Positions 37,625-46,934 of a stretch of 64,000 nucleotides of DNA are shown here, in pieces (the stretch's first letter is position 1; the number at the start of each line of letters is the position of its first letter). Source of the stretch: 'Nostoc azollae' 0708 (GTDB lineage: Bacteria > Cyanobacteriota > Cyanobacteriia > Cyanobacteriales > Nostocaceae); assembly GCF_000196515.1 (NCBI RefSeq), contig NC_014248.1:2473001-2537000 (forward strand), in the 5' to 3' direction. The position numbers and the translations under genes are program-made. The notes beneath the pieces were generated by a model. The model was not told the DNA's origin and searched no databases. It saw nothing but the letters and a program-made list of their open reading frames with translations.

Positions 37625-37906
37625 ACCTGAATCCTTACAGCTGCTTAATGTTCCTATATAATGATTGGTAAACCTTCCTGGTTTTACTCTTGGATTCGTA
37701 ACTATGCAAATACTTTTTAAATCAAATTGGAATTATCAATTGTTGAAACTTGATTTCCCACAGTATAAACCTTACTAAACAATGCATTAGTTCATAGGGT
37801 ATACTGTCCAGTAATGATAGTCTGAAGTAAAACCTAACATAATAAATTCCATAGACCACTGAGCGGCAATTTGTAATTTCTAATTCCTACTATATCAAAT
37901 ACAGGT
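37625..37906. other. Upstream region of the adenylate cyclase gene
   Basis: 282 bp, AT-rich, with no ORF. It includes the IS66 3' margin and presumably the cyaB promoter; no defined motif. Confidence 0.35.
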
Positions 37907-40492
37907 ATGTCACCGCAACAAGCAAATCTCGAAGAAAGCACAGATGTGATTATTAGTTCTAACAACAACGAAACTTACAAGTTACAAAGTAATTCTTCTC
38001 CAGTAGTGAGTTTGGCTACAAGAAAAGGAACTATTTCTCAATTTCTGGCTCCCTTGACTCAAGATAGCTTTAAACAAGTAGTTCAGGAGGTTGAGCATAA
38101 ATTGAAAATTGTTAACGAAACCTTATCCATGTTGGATTATCAAGGTTTTGAAACAATTCTCCAAGAAATGCTGCATTCAATTACTCTGAAGACAGGGGAA
38201 TTACTAGGAGCAGACCGGACAACAATATTTTTATTAGATCAGGAAAAACAAGAGTTATGGTCTATTTTAGCTGAAGGGGAAAGTAAGCGACCATTAGAAA
38301 TTCGGATTCCAGCAAATAAGGGTATTGCTGGGGAAGTTGCTATTTTGAAAAAAGTAGTGAATATTCCTTTTGATTTTTATAATGATGAGCGATCTAAATT
38401 CGCTCAAGAACAAGATAGAAGAAATGGCTACCGCACTTATACGATTTTAGCGTTGCCCCTGTTAAATGAAAATGGAGAATTAGTCGCGGTGGTACAATTA
38501 TTAAATAAATTAAATTACCTACAAAATCCCCATGATCCCCTGCCACAACGGATTGATAATAAGGGGTTTAGTAGCTCGGATGAGAAATTATTTCAAGATT
38601 TTGCTCCTTCAATTCGCCTCATTTTAGAGTCTTCTCGTTCTTTTTATATTGCTACTCAAAAACAAAGGGCAGCAGCGGCTTTGATAAAGGCAATTAGATC
38701 CTTAAGTCAAAGTAGTCTTGATTTAGAAGATACCCTAAAACGGGTTATGGATGAAGCAAAGGAACTGATGAATGCGTATCGCAGTACACTTTGGTTAATA
38801 GATAAAGAGCGCAACGAATTATGGACAAAAATTACTCAGGATAATGGCACGACTCAAGAGTTGCGAGTACCAATAGGTAAAGGCTTTGCAGGTATAGTTG
38901 CAGCCTCTGGGAAAACTTTAAATATTCCCTTTGATTTATATGAGCATCCAGACTCGGAAACGGCTAAATCTATGGATAAACAAACTAATTTTCGCACCTG
39001 TAGTCTCCTTTGTATGCCGGTGTTTAATAGCGATCAAGAATTAATTGGTGTTACCCAGTTGGTTAACAAGAAGAAAACTGGGGATTTTCCACCCTATAAT
39101 CCTGCTAATTGGCCTGATGCCCCAGAATGCTTCCAAGCCAGTTTTGATCATAATGATGAAGAGTTCATGGAAGCTTTTAATATCCAAGCAGGGGTAGCAT
39201 TACAAAATGCTCAATTGTTTGCTAGAGTCAAACAACAAGAACAAATGCAGCGGGATATTTTGCGGAGTCTTTCTAATGGGGTAATTTCTTCAGATAAGTC
39301 AGGATACATTATCACTGCTAATGAAAGTGCAAAACGTTTACTAGGATTTAATACTGAAGAACGTTTGGAAGGTAAACTGGTTAGTGATATTGTGCATATT
39401 AAAGAGGGAGATTTTAGCAAGTGGTTTACAGATGCTTTACACGCCACTGATGTCAAAGATACCCAGCAATATTATCCAGATCGTACACTCTTAACGACTA
39501 CTCAAGAACAACACAGCGTTAATCTATCACTCAATTCAATTGCTAATGCTAACGACCAAAATCAAGTGTGTGGTGCATTAGTGGTAATGGACGATATTAG
39601 TGATGAAAAGCGTCTAAAAAGCACAATGTACCGTTACATGACTCAGGAGTTGGCAGAAGAACTGCTGAAATTAGATGATGCTAAACTGGGAGGCGATCGC
39701 AAAGAAGTTACTATTCTATTCTCGGATATTCGTGGCTATACCACTCTGACAGAAAATATGGAAGCTGAACAAGTAGTGGGTATGCTGAATGAATATTTCG
39801 AATCAATGGTAGAAGCTGTCTTTAAACATAAAGGCACTCTTGATAAATATATCGGTGATGCCATTATGGCTGTTTTTGGTTCTCCCCTACCCTTGGTAGA
39901 ACATGCACGGATGGCAGTGGAAACTTCTCTAGAAATGCGTCATCGGTTACAAGAATTAAATCAGCGTCGAGAAGCTGCTAATGAGTCAAAAATCAAAATT
40001 GGCATTGGCATTAATTCTGATATCGTCATTAGCGGTAATATCGGCTCTAGTAGGCGGATGGAATTTACTGCTATTGGTGATGGTGTTAATCTTGGTTCTC
40101 GACTAGAAAGCGTCAGTAAACAGTATGGTTGCGATATTATTATCAGCGATAATACCTATAACTTCTGTCACGATAGTATTTGGGCTAGGGAACTTGATTT
40201 CATTCGTGTGAAGGGTAGAAATGAGCCAGTATCTATCTATGAGTTGATTGGAATGCATTCTGATCCTATTAGCTCTACTAAACAAGAATTAATTGAGTAT
40301 TATCATAAAGGGCGAGAGTATTATCTGAAACGTCAGTTTGCACTTGCCCAAACCGAGTTTGTCAAAGCTTTAACTGCCGATAACAATGACAAAGCCTCTA
40401 TGTTATATCTAGGTCGTTGTCAGCATTGGTTACAATGTCCCCCATCCGATACAACTTGGGATGATGGTGTTTGGACGTTTAATGAAAAATAA
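37907..40492 (+). CDS. cyaB: Adenylate cyclase of the CyaB type (GAF-GAF-PAS-class III cyclase)
   Basis: 861 aa. Two tandem GAF domains (residues about 75-250 and 270-440; each with NIPFD...F near its cyclic-nucleotide pocket), a PAS domain (about 450-570) and a class III catalytic domain. Metal Asp residues are in ILFSDIRGYTTL and KYIGDAIMAVFG. The adenine-selecting Lys/Thr pair is K647 (TLDKYIGD) and T721 (MEFTAIGDG). A short TPR-like tail (YYHKGREYYLKRQFALAQTE) follows. Anabaena CyaB1 and CyaB2 have the same layout and length and are activated by cAMP binding to a GAF domain, giving positive feedback. It converts ATP to cAMP. Which paralogue this is cannot be told here. Confidence 0.93.
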   Translation: MSPQQANLEESTDVIISSNNNETYKLQSNSSPVVSLATRKGTISQFLAPLTQDSFKQVVQEVEHKLKIVNETLSMLDYQGFETILQEMLHSITLKTGELLGADRTTIFLLDQEKQELWSILAEGESKRPLEIRIPANKGIAGEVAILKKVVNIPFDFYNDERSKFAQEQDRRNGYRTYTILALPLLNENGELVAVVQLLNKLNYLQNPHDPLPQRIDNKGFSSSDEKLFQDFAPSIRLILESSRSFYIATQKQRAAAALIKAIRSLSQSSLDLEDTLKRVMDEAKELMNAYRSTLWLIDKERNELWTKITQDNGTTQELRVPIGKGFAGIVAASGKTLNIPFDLYEHPDSETAKSMDKQTNFRTCSLLCMPVFNSDQELIGVTQLVNKKKTGDFPPYNPANWPDAPECFQASFDHNDEEFMEAFNIQAGVALQNAQLFARVKQQEQMQRDILRSLSNGVISSDKSGYIITANESAKRLLGFNTEERLEGKLVSDIVHIKEGDFSKWFTDALHATDVKDTQQYYPDRTLLTTTQEQHSVNLSLNSIANANDQNQVCGALVVMDDISDEKRLKSTMYRYMTQELAEELLKLDDAKLGGDRKEVTILFSDIRGYTTLTENMEAEQVVGMLNEYFESMVEAVFKHKGTLDKYIGDAIMAVFGSPLPLVEHARMAVETSLEMRHRLQELNQRREAANESKIKIGIGINSDIVISGNIGSSRRMEFTAIGDGVNLGSRLESVSKQYGCDIIISDNTYNFCHDSIWARELDFIRVKGRNEPVSIYELIGMHSDPISSTKQELIEYYHKGREYYLKRQFALAQTEFVKALTADNNDKASMLYLGRCQHWLQCPPSDTTWDDGVWTFNEK

Positions 40493-40497
40493 GCTAA

Positions 40498-40632
40498 GAA
40501 TTCAGGAGTCAGGAGTCAGAATATTTGACAAACTGGTAAATTATCAAATAGGTATTTTTGGTGTTAGCCTGAAAAAGCTGACTGCCAATGGCTGTTCGCG
40601 TAGCGTGCCGTTAGGCATTAGCTGAATGCTTA
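40498..40632. repeat. Dispersed repeat, inverted partner of 8341-8482
   Basis: Includes GGAGTCAGGAGTCAG heptamers, GGCTGTTCGCGTAGCG and TTAGGCATTAGCTGAATGC. Its reverse complement aligns along nearly all of 8341-8482. Confidence 0.8.
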
Positions 40633-40730
40633 CAAAATAAGCTTGGATAACTGGAGAAATACACCAGTTTGAAAGGGGTTTATGGCGTTCACCACACCCT
40701 AAACCCTATAATTAAAATTAGGGGTTTCAA

Positions 40731-40767
40731 ATCAGGACGTTGTATTTCTGTCGCTGTACGTCCTGAT
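40731..40767. terminator. Hairpin downstream of cyaB
   Basis: ATCAGGACGT (40731-40740) pairs perfectly with ACGTCCTGAT (40758-40767) across a 17-nt loop. There is no clear T-run. It may stabilise or end the cyaB transcript. Confidence 0.4.
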
Positions 40768-41044
40768 TAATTTGGTTGGTATTGGAAATACCTCGATTAC
40801 CTACCATCTTAAAATTTCTAAAATTTAGCCATACTTAGCCTAATCTTAATCTCAACTAAGTGAAAGTTTAATTTTTTAATTGTTTTTATTATTTTGCAAT
40901 TAAACTTAAAGAAACAATTCTAATAACTTCAAAAAACATTGTAAAAATGTTGGATACAGTCTGTTATGTAACAGTTAATTGATATTTGTTGTCAAATTCA
41001 TCCTCTTAGTTAGAAACTAGGAATACAACAAAGCAATTATTCTT

Positions 41045-41539
41045 ATGAACCCTATTTCTAACCGTCAATTAAAACGGTCAACTTGGCAAACGGCTATTAT
41101 GTTGACTTTAGGCTTTTGGCTCAGTGCCAGCTTGGTTTTAGATTGGGTAATTATGCCTAGTCTTTATCTGGCAGGAATGATGAACGAAGCGAGTTTTGCT
41201 ACAGCAGGCTATACAATTTTTTGGAATTTTAATCGTCTAGAATTATTATCTGCGGCTGTAGTTTTGACTGCTGTACTGGCTGTTGGCCAAGCTAAATCTA
41301 ATCGGGGTTTGGGCAATATATTTTTATCTTGCTTGCTGCTAACAGTAGCTGTAGTTGATACTTATTTTTTAACTCCGCAAATGTGCGCTGTAGGCAGTCA
41401 TTTAAGTCTATTTGCCGCCAATGCAGTTCCTGAAACGATGAATTTACTTCACGGCGGTTATTTTATGCTGGAAGTGTTCAAACTGGTGGATGGTGCTATC
41501 CTATTAAATCGGTGCTGGACAGAAAGTTGTGAAGTTTAA
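41045..41539 (+). CDS. Four-helix membrane protein, DUF4149-like
   Basis: 164 aa. Four hydrophobic segments: TAIMLTLGFWLSASLVLDWV, LELLSAAVVLTAVLAVG, NIFLSCLLLTVAVVDTYFL and the weaker LLHGGYFMLEVFKLVDGAIL. The arrangement (WLSASLVLDWVIMPSLYLAG, then LTPQM) resembles DUF4149-like small membrane proteins of cyanobacteria, function unknown. It is convergent with the Gdt1 pair. Confidence 0.6.
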   Translation: MNPISNRQLKRSTWQTAIMLTLGFWLSASLVLDWVIMPSLYLAGMMNEASFATAGYTIFWNFNRLELLSAAVVLTAVLAVGQAKSNRGLGNIFLSCLLLTVAVVDTYFLTPQMCAVGSHLSLFAANAVPETMNLLHGGYFMLEVFKLVDGAILLNRCWTESCEV

Positions 41540-41553
41540 AGCATCTAGAAGAT

Positions 41554-41570
41554 GGTGGGCATTGCCCACC
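41554..41570. terminator. Short GC-rich palindrome between convergent genes
   Basis: GGTGGGC-ATT-GCCCACC, a perfect 7-bp stem, lies between the stop codons of the membrane protein and Gdt1 genes. It could act as a bidirectional terminator, but has no T-tract and also resembles common GTGGGC dispersed repeats. Confidence 0.4.
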
Positions 41571-41578
41571 CTACGGCA

Positions 41579-41866
41579 TTAATCTGATTCGGTTTCAGTG
41601 TTGGGTAAAAGTAGACGAATAGCGAGGATGGCAAATCCCACAGCAGCGATTGCTTTTAAAACCCGTGTTGGAAATAATTCTGATACTGCCCCCCCAGCTA
41701 ATGCGCCTAACAAACTAGTTAATAGCAATGCTCCGGCTGTGCCAAAAAAGACACCGCGTCGGGATTGACCACGACCAGAAAGTGCGATCGCAGCTAATTG
41801 GCTTTTATCACCTAGTTCTGAAAGAAAAACTGTAATAAAGCTGATTCCTAAAAGATTCCAGTCCAT
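41579..41866 (-). CDS. Half-size TMEM165/Gdt1 (UPF0016) cation exporter subunit, second gene
   Basis: 95 aa with three membrane segments. The signature ELGDKSQ is in VFLSELGDKSQLAAIAL, one of the two E-x-G-D-K-S/T motifs that line the ion path of Gdt1/Mnx exchangers. Full-size members have two such halves in one chain; here each half is its own gene, separated by 9 bp. The pair probably forms a heterodimer that exports Mn2+ or Ca2+. Split Mn exporters are reported in Anabaena (Hmx1/Hmx2), as I recall. Confidence 0.85.
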   Translation of the reverse strand: MDWNLLGISFITVFLSELGDKSQLAAIALSGRGQSRRGVFFGTAGALLLTSLLGALAGGAVSELFPTRVLKAIAAVGFAILAIRLLLPNTETESD

Positions 41867-41875
41867 ATTGTATAA

Positions 41876-42292
41876 CTAATGACTAATAAACACATCCCAA
41901 AATAGCATCACAGAAATTAACAGCAACATAACCCCAGTGGATTTTTCTACAGTTTTAGGACTGAGTTTACTCGCTATCCAGCCACCTAAAAGCACACCTA
42001 AAAGGCTGGTTGTGATCAGTGCAGTTCCCGAACCAATGAACACTACCCAAGGTGCATGAGATTCTGCACTCATTAACAGAGTGGATAGCTGAGTTTTATC
42101 ACCAATTTCTGCCAGAAAGATGGTGATGAAGGTTGTACCAAACACCACCAATGCTGAGTCCTGTTTTTTGGAAGTATCCTTAATGACAGGCTGAAGTGGA
42201 TAATCGATAATTTCTGTTAGTTCTGGCTGGGTTTGAGTGTGAGATATGCCCAGAGGTGCAGAGTCAAGTTTCACAGGCAGTTGTCCTGTCAC
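41876..42292 (-). CDS. Half-size TMEM165/Gdt1 (UPF0016) cation exporter subunit, first gene
   Basis: 138 aa. A polar N-terminal tail of about 50 residues (LPVKLDSAPLGISHTQTQPE) precedes three membrane segments with AEIGDKTQLSTLLM, the complementary E-x-G-D-K-T motif. It ends with LLLISVMLFWDVFISH. It is co-directional with the second half and 9 bp upstream of it; both halves are needed to supply the two motifs of a functional exchanger. Confidence 0.85.
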   Translation of the reverse strand: MTGQLPVKLDSAPLGISHTQTQPELTEIIDYPLQPVIKDTSKKQDSALVVFGTTFITIFLAEIGDKTQLSTLLMSAESHAPWVVFIGSGTALITTSLLGVLLGGWIASKLSPKTVEKSTGVMLLLISVMLFWDVFISH

Positions 42293-42470
42293 TAAGTTGT
42301 TTTCATATTCTTTTCATTTTCTCAGATTGTTGTAACAAATTGCAACTCCATTGGATAAAATGTCATATTGAATTTATAAATAACCAAGTATAAGCGCGTC
42401 CCATTACAAAAAAGTAAATTGCTGATTCCCAGAGTGATCGCTCTTAATAAGTAGGTAGATACAAATATAG

Positions 42471-43215
42471 AGGCCTGAAAATTGAGAAAGGAGTCTGTAT
42501 CTGGCTTTCCATAGTGTTAAGATTTAGGAAAGAGCGAAGGAAAGAATCAGGGTTGGGAATAGTTACGGATAGTTCCTATCCATGAAAGTGTTGATGACTA
42601 ATTCATAACTGACCTCATATCCATAACATTTACGAAATGGGCAAAACTAATGAACTAATTCCTAATGTGACTAAACCAAAAATAGTAAGAATTACTTGTG
42701 AGTAAATTGGGGAAGTCAGGGGAAATCTTTTTTGAGGTAAGGTACCCGGAAGATTTTTACAAGTCTAATGACCTGTTCAACAACAATACCCTTGGTGGAC
42801 AACTCTTTGTTTCCTGCCTTTTGTTCTGAGTCGCCATAGCATAATCGCTATCATATTTTTCTACCTGTTCAAAGAGACTAGCAGGGAACACATTTCGTAA
42901 TATCTCTAGCCAGTAATGAAATGTGTCCTTTGCTTCCGTTTTCCATATACCGAAATGCAAACCTAAAACCTCAAATGTTGGCATTTTCCTCCAATAGAAT
43001 AAGTATAGACATAGCTCTTCTTTTTTCTTTTATCTCTAGTTTCCGTTTCCCCCCTCCTCCTTTCTGATTTATACCTATGTTTTTACTTTCTATGTCACCT
43101 TGAAGTCTTTGATGCTACATTTCACATTGGGCTAACAAGTCTTGAAACTGATGGTTAGTTATTCCCAGTATTTGTTTTCTACGATGTGGATATTCTTGAA
43201 TATAGTTAATTTAGT
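42471..43215 (-). pseudogene. IS5-family transposase with internal deletion (copy 2)
   Basis: Reading leftward: INYIQEYPHRRKQILGITNH, FQDLLAQCEM, GGGGKRKLEIKEKRR, then PTFEVLGLHFGIWKTEAKDT, FHYWLEILRNVFPASLFEQV, YDSDYAM, and immediately the C-terminal region (GNKELSTKGIVVEQVIRLVK in the shifted frame). The middle of the protein with the DDE residues is missing between YAM and the C-terminus. The N-terminus is the helix-turn-helix segment of this IS5 group. Its last 380 bp are the inverted counterpart of 34938-35312. Confidence 0.85.
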
Positions 43216-43555
43216 GGATTTTTCCTTTTGCTACACCCTCAAAATTCCCTTCTACCATTTTCTTCACACATTTTTTTGACACCAAGTTAATTTTCCTGAC
43301 AGGTCTAATACAGATGATGTAATAGCTTTTTTATTTTCCGTTAGATGAAATTGGCAGAGAAACACTTGCAGAACGAATTTTGCGTGAACCTCCAGAAATC
43401 GGCTATCTGACGATTTCCAATGCTTTGCAATAGAGGTTGCAACATAGCAGAGTGATTCAATTTTCTACAACAGGAACAACAACAGGGATAGAAAATCTAT
43501 TACTATAGAATGTAATTAGCTTTTTTAACTTTTAATTTTTAATTATTAACTGCTT
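43216..43555. other. Gap upstream of mnmG with a possible gene scrap
   Basis: 340 bp. Around 43342-43431 one frame reads LDEIGRETLAERILREPPEI, GYLTISNALQ and stops, which looks like a scrap of a former gene that I cannot name. The mnmG promoter must lie in the last 120 bp. Confidence 0.35.
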
Positions 43556-45496
43556 ATGACCATGCACAATTCAGTAGAATTCCAAGACGCTTATGATGTG
43601 ATCGTCGTCGGTGCAGGTCACTCCGGTTGCGAAGCAGCTTTAGCTACTGCCCGCCTAGGTTGTCGGACTCTACTGTTAACCCTTAATCTAGACAAAATTG
43701 CTTGGCAACCTTGTAACCCCGCAGTCGGTGGCCCAGCAAAATCCCAATTAACCCACGAAGTAGACGCTTTAGGTGGGGAAATTGGTAAAATGGCTGATCG
43801 CACCTATTTACAAAAACGCATCCTCAACTCTTCACGGGGACCAGCAGTTTGGGCGTTACGGGCGCAAACCGATAAGCGCAAATATGCAGCAGTTATGAAA
43901 GGAATTGTCGAAAATCAAGAAAATTTGACAATTCGGGAAGGCATGGTGACAGATTTAGTATTAGGCGCTAATGATGAAATAATAATTGGCGTTGAGACTT
44001 ACTTTGGTGTAGCTTTTGAATGCAAAGCTGTAATTTTAACCACAGGTACATTTTTAGGGGGTAAAATTTGGGTTGGTAACAAATCTATGGAAGCAGGCCG
44101 GGCTGGAGAATTTGCGGCGTTAGGTTTGACAGAAACTCTCAACCGCTTAGGTTTTGAAACAGGAAGATTAAAAACCGGCACACCTGCACGGGTAGATAAG
44201 CGGTCTGTCAATTACAGTAAAATGGAAATTCAGCCGGGGGATGAAGAAGTCCGCTGGTTTAGTTTTGACCCCCAAGAGTGGGTAGAACGGGAACAAATAC
44301 CCTGTCACATGACTAGGACAACTAAAGAAACCCATCGGTTAATTCAAGAAAACTTGCACCTATCCCCTGTGTATGGAGGTTGGGTAGAAGCAAAAGGACC
44401 CCGTTATTGTCCCAGTATTGAAGATAAGATTGTCCGCTTTGCAGATACAGAAAGTCATCAAATCTTCATTGAACCAGAAGGACGGAATATACCAGAATTA
44501 TACATACAAGGATTTTCCACTGGTTTACCAGAAAATCTGCAATTGTTGATGCTGCGAAGTCTTCCAGGTTTAGAAAACTGCTTAATGCTGCGTCCAGCCT
44601 ATGCTGTAGAGTATGATTATTTACCGGGAACCCAGTGCTATCCCACATTAATGACCAAGAAAGTTGAGGGGTTATTCTGTGCTGGACAAATTAACGGTAC
44701 AACGGGTTATGAAGAAGCGGCTGCACAAGGTTTGGTAGCGGGTATTAATGCAGCGCGGTTTGTGCGGGGTGAGGAAATAATAATTTTCCCTCGTGAGCAA
44801 AGTTACATTGGTACATTGGTAGATGACCTGTGTACAAAGGATTTACGTGAACCTTACCGGATGCTCACGAGTCGGTCCGAGTATCGGTTGTTGCTGCGTT
44901 CTGATAATGCCGATCAACGGATGACACCGTTGGGTCGAGAAATTGGTTTAATTGACGATCGCCGTTGGGATTTATTTACCAGCAAACAAAAGCAAATTGT
45001 GGCTGAAAAAGAACGTCTGTATTCGACTAGAATTAAAGAGCATGAGGAAGTGGGACGTGCGATCGCTCAAAATACCCAACAAGCAATCAAAGGCTCAATC
45101 AGCCTCGCTGACCTGCTCCGTCGTCCAGGCATACACTACATTGACCTGGAAAGATATGCACTAGGTAATACCAGTCTCAACCAAGCGGAAAAAGAAGGGG
45201 CTGAAATAGATATTAAATATTCTGGATATTTAGCAAGACAGCAAAACCAAATTGAACAAATTGCTCGTCAAGTAAATCGCTCCTTACCTGTTGATTTGGA
45301 CTACGCAGCAATAGATACCCTTTCCAAAGAAGCCAGAGAAAAACTGAACAAGGTAAAACCCTTAACTATTGGTCAAGCAGCCCGTATCGGTGGGGTTAAC
45401 CCCGCTGATATCAATGCCTTGTTGATTTATTTAGAAATCCGTAAAACCAAGGGACAAAAAGAGTTTTCAGTATTGGCTGACACAAAAAACCATTAA
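43556..45496 (+). CDS. mnmG: tRNA uridine-34 5-carboxymethylaminomethyl modification enzyme MnmG (GidA)
   Basis: 646 aa, the usual length for cyanobacterial MnmG. The FAD-binding Rossmann motif is [16 protein letters not shown] (near residue 15). Conserved blocks are [36 protein letters not shown]-like [44 protein letters not shown] and [14 protein letters not shown]. With MnmE it installs the cmnm5 group on wobble U34 of tRNAs, using FAD and methylene-THF. A second ATG two codons downstream (43562) is a possible alternative start. Confidence 0.97.
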   Translation: MTMHNSVEFQDAYDVIVVGAGHSGCEAALATARLGCRTLLLTLNLDKIAWQPCNPAVGGPAKSQLTHEVDALGGEIGKMADRTYLQKRILNSSRGPAVWALRAQTDKRKYAAVMKGIVENQENLTIREGMVTDLVLGANDEIIIGVETYFGVAFECKAVILTTGTFLGGKIWVGNKSMEAGRAGEFAALGLTETLNRLGFETGRLKTGTPARVDKRSVNYSKMEIQPGDEEVRWFSFDPQEWVEREQIPCHMTRTTKETHRLIQENLHLSPVYGGWVEAKGPRYCPSIEDKIVRFADTESHQIFIEPEGRNIPELYIQGFSTGLPENLQLLMLRSLPGLENCLMLRPAYAVEYDYLPGTQCYPTLMTKKVEGLFCAGQINGTTGYEEAAAQGLVAGINAARFVRGEEIIIFPREQSYIGTLVDDLCTKDLREPYRMLTSRSEYRLLLRSDNADQRMTPLGREIGLIDDRRWDLFTSKQKQIVAEKERLYSTRIKEHEEVGRAIAQNTQQAIKGSISLADLLRRPGIHYIDLERYALGNTSLNQAEKEGAEIDIKYSGYLARQQNQIEQIARQVNRSLPVDLDYAAIDTLSKEAREKLNKVKPLTIGQAARIGGVNPADINALLIYLEIRKTKGQKEFSVLADTKNH

Positions 45497-45707
45497 AAGT
45501 GAGTATCTTAGGAATTTGGGGATCAAAATGATCAATTACAGAGATTTTTGAAGTAAGATAATCAATCATTATCCAAAGCACAGTAGAATTTAATACCATT
45601 GCTCAATCAATCTCCTCTGGGATGAGTTATTAGCTTATTGATTACAAAACTGGATTTTTCACTCACTATGGGTTTATTTGCCCTTTCCTAGCAGCTAGAT
45701 TCAGAGG

Positions 45708-46934
45708 ATGTCTATGATACAAGAACCCAGCACCCATCTAATTATTTCCGAAGCAGTAGAGGACTTAATCCCTAAGGAAACCCTGTCGATAGAGACTTAC
45801 GCTGAAGGCTTAATGGATGATCTCTTCACCGAGATCGACAACATTCTGGAGGGTCGTAGAAAACGTCCTAACAAAGCTGTGAGGGCAGAGTACATACCCA
45901 TGCAAACAGTGACGATGAAAATACCAGAAGTGGTTTTGCCACAAACAGTACATCGCGCAGTTCAAGCAATGTCGTCAAGCAAAAACGAGCAAACGAGTAC
46001 ACTGGTATTCAATTCTGCTTCTGTAACTGCAATTACTAAAAGGACTGAACAACACCGTGGTAGTTTAACTAACCTGCTAATTCTGGGAGCAACCTTAAGT
46101 GCAGCAATGGTGGGTACACTTTATTTAACAGAGTCGGGATTACTCACAAATATTACCGCTAAAATAATTCCGCAGACGCTACAAACAAGCCAGCTACAAT
46201 CGCCCGTCCTCCTACCACCAGATCCTCTAGGGGAATTGGTGAATTATATGCTGGAAGCCTTGGCTGTCATTGACCAGCAAAGCAACACTCCCACACAGGC
46301 TAAATCTGGTTTCCCTGATGTCAACCTCAGCCAGTCCAACTCCTTAGCCTTGGCGAACACCCAACCTGTTGGTACTTTACCTCCACCAGTTGCAGCGGAC
46401 AATGTATCAATTGTTCCCAGTCGGGTAAGAAATGTTATCGAACGGGTATATGTCCCTGTTTACCAAGCACCTCCACTTATAAACCCATTACCACAAGTAC
46501 CATCGTTGCCAGGGCAGGTTTCTCTACCTCAGTCTGTACAAGATACACCCCAAAATGTGCAAGCAGAGGCAAAGCCAATACCGGAAAAAATGTCACCAGC
46601 AACTGTAAAACAAGCAGTTAATCCCCTCCCAACCCGCATAGCACCACCAAAACTACCTACTGCGACAATAACTATACCAGCAGCCAAGCCTGAAGCAGCA
46701 TCAACTACAGTCCAGCAGGTTTATTTACCTGCCTATTCCGCAGAGTTAGAGGGATTGTTAGAGTTAGGTAAAAAGTCTGCGGCTTTATTTAAAGTTGATG
46801 GTGTGACTCGTCGTATTAATTTAGGACAGAGTATTGGTCCCAGTGGCTGGACATTGGTAGAGGTGAGTAATGGTGAAGCAATTATCCGCCGTAATGGTGA
46901 GGTACGCTCAATTTATACTGGTCAAAAACTGTAA
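45708..46934 (+). CDS. Membrane-anchored protein with a PilP/GspC-like C-terminal domain
   Basis: 408 aa. A cytoplasmic N-terminal region (about 115 aa, acidic) precedes one membrane segment (LTNLLILGATLSAAMVGTLY) and a long Pro/Gln-rich linker (residues 150-345, for example YQAPPLINPLPQVPSLPGQV). The C-terminal domain LELGKKSAALFKVDGVTRRI, LGQSIGPSGWTLVEVSNGEA, IIRRNGEVRSIYTGQKL has the short beta-barrel pattern of type II secretion GspC and type IV pilus PilP proteins. It may link an envelope complex to the inner membrane; that is inference. Monocistronic by context. Confidence 0.7.
   Translation: MSMIQEPSTHLIISEAVEDLIPKETLSIETYAEGLMDDLFTEIDNILEGRRKRPNKAVRAEYIPMQTVTMKIPEVVLPQTVHRAVQAMSSSKNEQTSTLVFNSASVTAITKRTEQHRGSLTNLLILGATLSAAMVGTLYLTESGLLTNITAKIIPQTLQTSQLQSPVLLPPDPLGELVNYMLEALAVIDQQSNTPTQAKSGFPDVNLSQSNSLALANTQPVGTLPPPVAADNVSIVPSRVRNVIERVYVPVYQAPPLINPLPQVPSLPGQVSLPQSVQDTPQNVQAEAKPIPEKMSPATVKQAVNPLPTRIAPPKLPTATITIPAAKPEAASTTVQQVYLPAYSAELEGLLELGKKSAALFKVDGVTRRINLGQSIGPSGWTLVEVSNGEAIIRRNGEVRSIYTGQKL

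Larger units (their letters stand above)
40493..41044. other. Intergenic region after cyaB with a dispersed repeat and a hairpin
   Basis: No ORF. It contains the inverted copy of the dispersed repeat (40498-40632) and the hairpin at 40731-40767. The last 100 bp should carry the promoter of the membrane protein gene. Confidence 0.5.

Noticed and set aside
42757-42984. 75-codon leftward frame as an independent small gene
   Set aside because: It is the helix-turn-helix part of the IS5 transposase pseudogene with an internal deletion.
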